Assembly (NCBI GenBank): GCA_947172415.1
Contig: OX359200.1
Span: 2,172,501 to 2,236,500, forward strand
DNA: 64,000 nucleotides
Origin: Chondrosia reniformis
Lineage: Eukaryota > Porifera > Demospongiae > Chondrillida > Chondrillidae
Direction: 5' to 3'
Shown: piece after piece, positions 45,301-55,700 of the stretch
Layout: each line of letters starts with the position of its first letter
How positions within the stretch are numbered: position 1 is the stretch's first letter
Program-made: the position numbers and the translations under genes
Notes under the pieces: model-generated
The model's input: only the letters and a program-made list of their open reading frames with translations
What the model was told of the DNA's origin: nothing
Database searches by the model: none

Positions 45301-47290
45301 CCAAACTTCACATAATATATGTAGACACCTTTTGAACTGTAGTAAGAAACTGCTCAAATTCTCTAAAAGTTATTACATCTCTATAAAATAACAGAACAGT
45401 AAAATTAGTTAGATAAATCTCCAAATTGGGGGCATGGTACATTAGCAAAATGTATGGTGATCCAATGGTTAATGTGATAATAATGTAAACGCTATATGGA
45501 TATATGCACATATACTGCAAAGATCATGATTACTGTATTGTCATAAATAGAATGGCAAAGAATATGCAGGTCTGGAGCTCTCTTGTAATGAGGTGCTTCA
45601 TCACAAAATAGAGGCTGGTAAGGTGTTCGTGGTATGGTACACACACATACATATATATCTTGTTGATATACCACTATTAACTCCATATTCACTATCTACT
45701 AATTGTATTGCATCAGATGATTAGCAGTGTGTTTCTTACTCTTCAAAAACACTTACTCATAGCCCATTTCTTCCTGGAACATTCTCACCAACTATATTTG
45801 TTTGATATAGTAGAAAGTAAAGTAGCATCAATCAGATTTATTGAATTCACATTTGTATATAATTTTACCTCTGCTGATGGTAAAACTTGCTGGTATAGCT
45901 TCACAAACTGACGGAAATCAACTTCATTGGAAATGTCATCTTTCACATTTTCAAACAACACTTGAGCAGTACTCTCTAAGTTTTCTATATTCAAATTCTG
46001 TAAGAATGTCTTCACTTCAGCAAACCCTAGCGATTTTCTACACAAAAACATAGTATATTAACACAATTTATACCTTTCTTTAAACTATATATTTTCATTT
46101 ATAAAATGATCTGTAATCAATTATAGCAATCTTTTATATAGCTAACCACGAAATATCACATGATTGAAAACTCACACTAATTTATGGTATACATATATAC
46201 TGTAATACTGTATGCATTCTACTTCATACATAGTTCTCACTTTTCAATTTGGGCTAGGTTTTCGCATGCAAGAGTCTTGAACTTCCTCAAAAGCCATCTG
46301 GAATTTTTATATAGGGTTCATTCAAAAATCAATGAAAATGCTTCTGATTCTAATGGTACTGCTGAACAACTTGTAACTCACCGCTCTAAAGAGACTGCAG
46401 CTGGTACATGCTCATGAGTACAGAAATTCAGAGCAAAATGCCAATTCTCCAAAGATGCTCTTTCCAATTTTGGAATTGTCACATCTAAATTCTCAGTTGA
46501 TTGACTAGCAGTTTCTTGCAGCTCATGACTGCAACCTGTAAAACACAATAAAAATTATTAGTTCAAGTTGGGCCACTACACAAACTATGGGAGACATAAT
46601 TTGTTCTGTAGAACGATTTTTAAATTAAATGTTTAACTGCTATACTGACTGAATTATATACATTGCTTTGCCTATATGCAGCTTTCAAACTCATGCAAAG
46701 TAGAATTGGAGCCACATATATGGGTGGTATCTGCAATGGAAATGACTACAGAGAGGTTAATGTATTCTGCAGAGAGGTTAATGTATACTAACTTGTAAAG
46801 ACAATCTTTTGTAGATTGAATTGAGAGCCATGCAGAATAGTGAGCCTCAGAGTTGCATTCTTCCCTTCAAGGGATGTTTCTTTGAGACGTACTTCTTTAA
46901 TTTTATAAATGTCAACTATTATACAGACACAGACAGAGAATTGACATGCAGCAAAAATAACTTTTAACTAAGTTAGAATACTGAGCCATGCAAAGACTAT
47001 ACGATGATAAGCAAACATTGAAGGGCCATTTGCACACAGTCTCAATCTAATTGAAAACACGAGCTATGGAAACCCCTATAGTCTCACTGATACAACCTAC
47101 TAGTTTCCTTTAGAGGTGCTCCCACTATTCTGTCTATCTGGACTTCAAATGTGCCATAACTCAAACGGACCAATCTTTCACCAGTATCATGCTCGCTTGG
47201 AACTACTCTCTGAAGTTCTCGCTTTAAGCATGTACCAACTTCTAAGAGAGGAGCTACTTTTGAATGAAAAGTGTCGTGGTCAGAGGCCAT
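39354..47290 (-). CDS. PLCG: phospholipase C-gamma with one SH2 domain
   Basis: More than 20 minus-strand exons follow PLC-gamma in order. N-terminus from ATG 47290 ([20 protein letters not shown]) and PH exons near 46900 and 46500. EF-hand region 46311-45333 ([55 protein letters not shown]). X box 44940-42609 with catalytic [53 protein letters not shown] and [18 protein letters not shown]. Split-PH N-half ([24 protein letters not shown]). SH2 at 42030-41600 ([52 protein letters not shown]). Split-PH C-half, Y box 41132-40730 ([38 protein letters not shown]) and C2 39922-39354. Both catalytic histidines, the ExD calcium ligands and substrate lysines are present, so it should hydrolyse PIP2 at the membrane. 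Unlike the family, it shows one SH2 and no SH3. The C2 exon ends at a donor, so a tail exon is missing. Confidence 0.92.
39620..39770 (-). repeat. cysteine-ORF repeat family, partial copy
   Basis: It shares TTGCCGGGGCAACCGCCTGT and the TAACAGGATTTAAGAAGC palindrome with 52530-52640 and, inverted, with 36670-36780. It lacks the reading-frame portion. It sits in the intron between the two C2 exons of PLC-gamma. Confidence 0.6.
43500..44160. repeat. intronic insertions in PLC-gamma
   Basis: About 43525-43790 is a more GC-rich block (GGGGCACCTTGCGCCCCCAG, a local hairpin) without frame in the host gene. About 43863-44110 contains a plus-strand segment, [20 protein letters not shown], reminiscent of a Tc1/mariner-type helix-turn-helix and then broken. 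Both lie between X-box exons and are probably decayed transposon pieces. Confidence 0.35.
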
Positions 47291-47489
47291 GAACGATCTT
47301 CTATTTCTGTTACGACTGATGCGTGCCGTTATGACGCGTTGTGTACAGCCAACAGCCAGCGTTATCGTATCAGTACTGCAAAGTGGTCATGCACGTGATC
47401 GTAATCATTTTTGTTTACTGTAGGAATTTCTGTTCGAGTTGTTTACGCTTGTAATAGAGAGAGCAGAAAAGCAAGATTCCCTAGTTCCT

Positions 47490-47690
47490 AAATATTTTAG
47501 ACGATTTCCTTTAAGATGTAGTTATCTACATGCACGTTTATGCACTAGCGTGAAATAAAAGGAAGAAGAATTAAGATGAGGAAAACCGGAATTTGACCTG
47601 GAACTGCTTTACCAAATTTGAGCCTTTATGCACTCTTCAAAACAACTTTCCCTCAATCTGATTGGAGTCCACGGATCCACCAAGAAATAT
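47490..47690. repeat. inverted copy of the 22.0/30.0 kb dispersed repeat
   Basis: It contains ATGAGGAAAACCGGAATT and AACAACTTTCCCTCA, the reverse complement of the text at 22060-22160 and 30020-30100. It lies upstream of the PLC-gamma start (47290), so it could affect that promoter region. Confidence 0.5.
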
Positions 47691-47919
47691 ATACATATAT
47701 ACAGTTATAATGAAGTAGCTAGTTCAACTATATAGGTTTGCTGATATTGTATTCCATACTCGATTTTATACAATAGGTAAAACCTCCATATCAATTACAA
47801 TTAAATTTCATAGAAGATTACACAAAAATCATGATATAGAATGAGTATATATATAATAAATGTTATTATTATTATATATATGTTAGTGATTAATGAAAAA
47901 TCTAAGATCTAAGTCATTG

Positions 47920-48590
47920 GCTCAGTTTTGTTCTGTTAGTCAGTATCATCATGATATTCTGTTTTCTTACAATACTTTACAACTAAAGGATTCGGTTTTG
48001 TTGCAGATGGCAGAAGTACCTCCTCTATGCATACCATGGGAAGTGCCTCACAAACGGGAGAATTGGCTGTTCCAATACCAGTATCAGGAGTCTGCAAATC
48101 CTGTAAACCCAATTCCACGGGAATCATTTGAGGGGTGGGGTCATTGGCCAGGGGGACGTGCTCTTTGACTTGAGGGGTGGGGTCATTGGCCTGGGGGATG
48201 TGCTCTTTGACTTGAGGGGTGGGGTCACTGGCCACTAAAGTGAATCTTTTCTCACTGTCAAACTGACCACATCTTTGTAAAGCCTTAAGACAGTTACTTT
48301 CCTTCTTTTTTGTCTCAAAGTTTGCTATTAACTTCCTAACATAGCCACATCGCTTCAATACACTAAAGTTCTCTTCAGTCTCTTCTGAAAATAACTCATC
48401 CTCAGGTTTCCCATTATCCTCAGTAGTCTGTTCTGTAGGGATTTCTGGCTGCACTGGATGTAATTCTACTAGAATTGTTTCAGCTTTGTAGTTTTCTGGC
48501 TGCTTGGTAGGGATTTCTGGCTGCTCGGTAGGGATTTCTGGCTGCTCTGTGGGGATTTCTGGCTGCTCTGTGGGGATTTCTGGCTTGATA
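47920..48590 (-). pseudogene. inverted partial duplicate of the PEIPTE-repeat gene
   Basis: The minus strand reproduces the 3' part of the 24.3-27.2 kb gene. Four QPEIPTE-type units, the ENYKAETILVELHPV insert, then EDNGKPEDELFSEETEENF, KRCGYVRKLIANFETKKKE and the tail VCEALPMVCIEEVLLPS ending at an equivalent stop. Homology continues about 25 bp past the stop and ends abruptly on the other side near 48590. The copy has three DPTPQVKEH-like units against two, and QRCGQFDSEKRF in place of DLKQCEKRF. The frame is open throughout. It lacks the upstream exons and a start, so it is either a gene fragment or a terminal exon used by something else. Confidence 0.8.
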
Positions 48591-48599
48591 TCACCTTCT

Positions 48600-49270
48600 C
48601 ATTCTTTGATCGCTCTCCTTGAGTTCAACACAATTCAATTCTGTAGCGGCGCCCATTTCATTTAATAATGACGTACAGACAGCCCAGTTAAAAATGGTAA
48701 CCTAATGTATGAATTAAGTGGCAATTGGCGTGGAAAGCATTTATATCATCCCAAATTCTTTCCTAGATTGCTTTATTAGTGACCACCATGCAGTTTCCTT
48801 ATGGCTTGTTCCATATAGAGTGACCGCTTATAAATGCCCCAGTGATGGATCGATGCCGTATTTAAGACTGATCTAAATCAACTCTCCAACCCCGTCATCG
48901 TATCCCTTATTGCGCAGTCAAGCGGCTTGAATGTGGACAAGCCCCTTTTGCGTCACCAAACACTGGAGCTACCTCTAACATTATTACCGAGCGGTATAGC
49001 GAGGTTAATTGTTTCCGTCGCTTAGGGAGTCGGATCGAGGTTGCCCACGCACATAATTGCTTAAAGGTGTGGCAAAGAAATTTTTCCCGTTTATTAGAAG
49101 ACCATCTTACCCTACAGTCTAAAGGGCCAACGATGAGGCATCGAACGACGGTTGACATTTCAATGTAGACAACTTACTCGATGCGTAAAAGTGGCTTTAA
49201 TATTTTCCTTGGTCAAGCGCCCAGAGATCGAGGTTGGGCCTTAGGATAACGTCCATCGTCTCAAAATTAC
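48600..49270. other. compositionally distinct island, unrecognised
   Basis: G+C is near one half over 48840-49260, against about one third around it. The plus strand has an 85-90-codon open frame ending at about 49167, with APFASPNTGATSNIITERYS, CFRRLGSRIEVAHAHNCLKV and WQRNFSRLLEDHLTL. The minus strand 49158-48907 is also open. Upstream, FISDHHAVSLWLV resembles the end of a LINE endonuclease. It may be a retroelement remnant or other foreign DNA. No firm assignment. Confidence 0.3.
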
Positions 49271-49784
49271 AACAAGAACGACTTAAACTTTTTCATGTCC
49301 TAAGCAAACTGCATTGTATCATACAACAGAAGTCCCAACCATGGTTATTAATCACTGTACACTGGATAAAGTGAACTAGTAAAAGAATGAAATTTGCCAA
49401 GGCCTTGCCCTGTATACATACAGTATAATAACCCAACAATATTTTCTGGTAGCAAGTTCAGGAATAATGGTTGTGTATACTGACATCCCTTCAGCTTTTC
49501 AGCATAGAAAATTCAAAAGGGTTAAACCTTTTCTTTCTTAATAGAAAGGACATCTTCAACAAAGTCCCACACCCACAAACTAACAGATACGTATACCCAT
49601 TGTATATATACATACTGACATATTATGTTGCTCTGTTATTGATAATAATCCATAAGTATTTAATCAAACCTGTGCTTGAACACAATTTCAAATGGAATAG
49701 CTAACAAAGCTATTAAAAGAGTACTATACAGAAAGTACAAAGTGATACAATATATTAATAGTAAGTACATGCACTGAGTGAAAA
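49271..49784. other. stretch without a gene
   Basis: AT-rich spacer downstream of the mevalonate diphosphate decarboxylase stop. I see no exons; the 3' UTR of that gene must lie here. Confidence 0.4.
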
Positions 49785-52700
49785 CTAGTCACAAGGAAAT
49801 CCACTGTAATCCAGCAATGCTACATCACTTGATAATGGGCCTGGTCCCACCTAAAAAATAATATACGTACAATCCTTATGCATATTCAGGGTTTCCTATA
49901 TAAATATCAAAATTGGTGAACTACAGTATATTTTGAAAGGCAAATCTAGTTCAAGGTTTGTTCCACCTGCAGAGTCTTACCAATGTTTTTCAACTTCCCA
50001 TTTTTGCATTCTCCACTGCAAGACTTGCTGCCCTTTTTGCCTTTACGTTCCTCTCCCTCTAACTACTAGAAAGTCAAATTTCCCTCTTAGCTGGGAATTT
50101 TGAGGGGGACAAATGCCCCCCTGATCACCCTTAAAGAAACTATCATACTATATCCTGCTTTTACATGCAATATCAAAATAGAGAACGGTACCCATCAAGT
50201 GGAGGTTTAGTCCTTAACTTAAATTTCACAGACAAGTGTGTCAGTACATACTAATAAAAATATATGATTCCATCTCTTTTGATTTGTAGTGTTTTCCAAT
50301 CTCATAAACAATTTACTGTTAATTCCAAGAATGAAATCACAAATAATGTCTTTTGTGTATACATAGTTCTATAGGCCATGTTACATGTATTGGACTATCG
50401 TCCATATAGTCAGATAAACACATATTAATCTCTAATACCTTTGTATGAACAATGTATTGAAGTGATTTGGGAGATGAACAGGAAGGAAAGGCATCCACAA
50501 TGTCCTGCAGGTGGTTTGGTAGATAAAAATATTTATTTCATTTCTGTTAGAATGATGTTAAGACTTACCTTTGAAGGCAGAACATTTGACTCACTGGTCA
50601 TAATTCCCTTAACATAAGATCTAAGTTAAATAGCAATAGAGAGAAAAGTGACACCAAGATATCATACTCTGTAATTATACAATTACTAAACATATATTGG
50701 GGAACCAATGGGTTCTGTTTAAGGAAATGTTAGAACACTAAACATTTCCCTTACTTAGTGATTTGTTCAAAAACCATCAGACTCTATTTCCAGAGAAATC
50801 CTTAAAGGGGATGCCCCCAATCCCCAGATCCTCATGCACAATTCTCAGGTATTTAACACACAAATTAAATTACAAAGTGTAAAGGAAGTAGACATGGTAT
50901 TGCTTGCAAGAGAGAGACAGAGCAAATTTCAAGAGGATCAAAAGAGGTTAATCATGGTAAAAAGTCTAGTATACAATGTATATTCTTACTTATACAGTAA
51001 TACATATTTATCTATATGACACTAAATAAGTTGAGTGAATCAATGTTAACTGTGCTTAGCACAGCGGCTGCATTTCCCCTTTGGATGGCCACTGCAGTCC
51101 GCTGGCGCAGGTAGTGATGGGAGTGTGGCTCCCCAGTTGTCTGCCTCAAGCAGAATCCCAACTCTTTGAAGAAGGAGAATACCTCTGGCCCAAATGCTCA
51201 TGAGGTTTTGATTGCAACTGGTATGAAATGGTGGCTATGTACGTACGTAGTAGGTCGACATCTTTCTTCTGTCTTTTGCTTGACCTACTATTGCTCCAGT
51301 TTGCCTTTTTGCCAATAGTGGGTTAGATGGGAACACAGCTGGAGTGCCTGCTCAAATGGAGCTGTCAGGCCTTTGTAGAGCAGACGGGAAGCGAATAAAT
51401 GGGGGAACAGTGACATCATGGAGATGCAGCAGAGCCCTTGTTAGGAGATGCCACTTGCCCCAATACCTTGGCTGGTGACTGGGCTCTTGCGGCAGCTCAA
51501 GCCATGTGTGGTAAACTGGTCTCCTATAGCTCCGCACAAATTGCTGGTGTGAGGATGGCACAGGAGAATACCCAACCAGAGCCTGACAGCTATTCACACC
51601 ACTTTGTTGTCCATGCACAGAACGAGTGAAGAAACAGGAATGGCATGTAACCAAACTCATGATTTCTTAGTGGCTACAGCTAGGACTCATGGCATGTGCA
51701 CCGGTTCCGTGGAGTACTCCATCAGTCTTGTGAATGTGGCTTGAACCTGTGGTGAGTCCCAGACCTTCTGCCAATGGTTATCTGGATTGGGGGAGGTGAC
51801 TGACTGTGGCCTCCACACCAGCAGAGTCACTATCCAGGCAGATGTTGAGGACTGCACTGGTGATGACTCATAGTTTTTTATCAAATTTCTCCAAACGAGG
51901 TGAAGAGTATCATGGTGCCATCCTCAGGATCTTAGGGATGACAAAACAGTAGGAGAAGGGCATCATGTGTCTAGAAATGGGGCAACCTATGCCCCATAAC
52001 TTTCAGGGTGTTGACCTTGCTGTTGATGGCTGCATTGATGGATACTAACAAACCAATAGGTGAACCCAAAAGGACTGCATCCCCAGTCGGTGGGGGTAGA
52101 CTGGTATTATGGTGAGCATCAAACTCTGCCAGTGTGTCCTCCGAGCAGACTACATGGACTGCACCTCGGAAGTCCCCTTCTTCCAACCAAGCTGAGACCC
52201 CGGCAGCCACAAATCAAAGTCTGTTAGAGTCTTTTAGGCCTTTCTGGATGGGCTGCCAAGGGGTGGTTTCTCGTTGTTCCCTAGGAGGATCACTCTCTTC
52301 TGTGAGTTGTTGTAAAATTATAAATATTATACAGTAATCCTATACTGTTAGTGATAAGTAAGTAAGCTCTATAGTCTGGCAAGGCTGGCCCAAATCACTT
52401 GTGGCTCCATGTACATACTTCTATGCATCATATTAGGCCAACACAACTTCACAACCAGACAAATTAAAGTCTGTTACTATCCATATCTCATAACGATTAT
52501 ATCAGTACACATGTTCTTATTATATACATATATATACTCCGTTGCCGGGGCAACCGCCTGTGTTTAAATTTCGTAACTGTGATATAACAGGATTTAAAAA
52601 GCTATATACTGCATCGGCTTCTTAAATCTTGTTATATCCCTGCCCAAATATGGTAAACTGAGACGTTTCTACTTGGAGGGTGGACAATTCTCATTACATT

Positions 52701-55700
52701 TAGGACAGTTGAAGTAGTCAGGGCAAGAGTATTCTATGAAGTCGTCAGCGTTTAAGCAAAACCAACCAGGCGCTAGATGAGCCATCCTGAAAGTCCCGCC
52801 AAAATAACGATAAGAAGTGACAGAGTATATATCACTCATACCATGGCGCTTCGGTGTATATGAATTTTATACGTACTTGCCCTCAGGACTCATACGTATA
52901 AAATCCATATACACCTCAGCGCCGTGGTATAACTAATACATATACTATATAAGCGCTTAGCCCAATGGAGGTGAAAAAAGGAAGAAAGTAAGTCTAACTT
53001 CATCCTCATCCAAAGCTATATAAGCTTACCCAATCTCCAATAGGTCCATATTTATTGTATTGTTATGTATGTCTCTTATGTCTTATGCCTGAAAATTATG
53101 ATTATTCAAGTCAAACACTGTTAAAGTTCATCTACGTACGTATAGACGAAATGCATGCAGTGTAACTCGGATGATCCACCACAATTTGTTCAGGCACTTT
53201 TTGGCAGATTATTGAATTTGACAGATTATTCAATAATATTTATAGCCAGCTAAATGAAACGATAAACAATATTTGCTCCTGCATTGCCGTCAAATTCTTC
53301 CTCTTATACTCTATTACCTCTTTTTTGCCTCAGGAGACAGGAGTGGGTGGAATAAAATCCACTGTCAAATAATGATGACATTAAATCTTTAAGATTGGCT
53401 TTAGATCTTAATGTCACCTATTTTCAACAGCATATGGGGCTTGGCCAGGTAGGGTTGACTACCAAGTAAACACAAGGTAAATATAATGTATGAGAACAAG
53501 CTGAACAGCCACCACCACCCTCATACAGGCTTTTGTCATCAGTGAGTAATAACATACAGGCCTTCATAATTGTACAACTCAGAGGGACAGAGAGATTCTA
53601 TTTCCATAACAGTTATAAGTACAGAAGCACCAAAGCCCTCTATCTCACACTTACTGATTTCTTTCTCTTGGTGGGAAGACATGGCACACAAGACTCAAGA
53701 CCTCATTGACATCTTCTGCCAATGTGTATATAACAGCATTTGGACCTGCATCAAATGTGTAGGCTGCTTTGGGAGTCCCCTTAATCTTGTTATACTGGGT
53801 GATGGCTTGAATTATTAGGTGGGAGGTATCAGTTAAGTAAGAGATTGGAGGAAACGTGTCCAAACATACAGCATGAAACTGGTTACTATCCTGCAATGGA
53901 AAACACACAAACATCGAATAATTAATAATAGAAACTGCATTTAACTTGACTCAACCTCATTAGTAGTGGACAATCATGGTAATCTAGCAAACTTAATTAC
54001 AATACAGATTAAGTACAGTAAGTACTATCATAAATAGTCTTATGATAGCCTAAGAAAGAGCTTAAGAGCTTTTACATAAAAGAAACCTATTACAGCATAG
54101 CATGTCAATGTATGTACATAATAAGAACAGATGTACATGAAGAAGAGTATGGTATATGGCATTTAACTGTTGTTGCAAACTATGATTTCTTACTGGACAG
54201 TATTATAGGTGTAGTGCGTACCTTCATTGTAATTTCAGCAAAAGCTGTAAAGTCCTTCTTTAAAATAGCCTCTTCAATTTCATTCATCCTCTTAGGAACA
54301 ATAACTTCAGCTCGATACTAAAAAACATATTTTCATTTACTTATGATGTATATGTAAATGCAAATGAATATAAACCCTAACTAAATGCGTATACATATAC
54401 GTACATACATTCCACATATACGTACATGTGTATATATTAGCGACTTCAGGGACTCTTCATAACAGTTGCCATCTTTGAAATCTCTCCATTTAAGAGACAA
54501 TTTGGATTACAGAAGACATTAATCAAGATTGTATATAAATATTAGCATTTCCAGCATGTCATTATCTGGATGAAATATTATCCTATGAATGAAATTGTTC
54601 TAAGCAAGGTGTTTTCTTGTATTGGTAACCTTTTAGGGCTGTTAAAAAGGAATCAGTCAGGATCCCCTGCTTGAAACAATAGTACATTTAAGCTCGTAAA
54701 ACCAGTGTAGCACTTCAACATAGTGTGTGAAGTACTGAAAACAAAATGAAATCTATTTGGATGTCATAATTATGAGTCAATTAATCATTAAAATTAGTAA
54801 TTGGGTATTCTAAAAAGTTGGGCTTTCATAGGATGTTCCATTTTAAGGGGATTTGTAACATACAGGGTGGCTGTATTTTAGCGGTAAATACAATATGAAT
54901 AGCCATAATTAAGGCATAATACATTATGAGCAGCTACGTATCAAGACTGGAGTAGATATACCATGAGCAGCCACATATCAGGAGTAGATACATTATGAGC
55001 AGCCACATATCAGGAGTAAATACATTATGAACAGCCACATATCAGGAGTAGATACATTATGAGCAGCCACATATCAGGAGTAGATACATATCAGGAGTAG
55101 ATACATTATGAGCAGCCACATATCAGGAGTAGATACATTATGAGCAGCCACATATCAGGAGTAGATACATTATGAGCAGCCACATATCAGGAGTAGATAC
55201 ATTATGAGCAGCCACATATCAGGAGTAGATACATATCAGGAGTAGATACATATCAGGAGTAGATACATATCAGGAGTAGATACATATCAGGAGTAGATAC
55301 ATATCAGGAGTAGATACATTATGAGCAGCCACATATCAGGAGTAGATACATTATGAGCAGCCACATATCAGGAGTAGATACATATCAGGAGTAGATACAT
55401 TATGAGCAGCCACATATCAGGAGTAGATACATTATGAGCAGCCACATATCAGGAGTAGATACATTATGAGCAGCCACATATCAGGAGTAGATACATATCA
55501 GGAGTAGATACATTATGAGCAGCCACATATCAGAAGTAGATACATTATGAGCAGCCACATATCAGGAGTAGATACATTATGAGCAGCCACATATCAGGAG
55601 TAGATACATATCAGGAGTAGATACATTATGAGCAGCCACATATCAGGAGTAGATGCATTATGAGCAGCCACATATCAGGAGTAGATACATTATGAGCAGC

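Larger units (their letters stand above)
50640..53650. other. 3-kb intron of the decarboxylase filled with inserts
   Basis: The gap between the DSNQFHAV exon and the final three exons contains the retroelement fragment (51050-52300) and copy 2 of the cysteine-ORF repeat (52515-52945). Other introns of the gene are mostly a few hundred bp, so insertions explain the size. I see no host exon here. Confidence 0.5.

Noticed and set aside
48900..49260. Bacterial or rRNA-derived contamination as the source of the GC-rich block
   Set aside because: The flanks continue into host-like repeats and duplicates on both sides, and no rRNA or bacterial operon motif is visible. I kept it only as an unexplained island.
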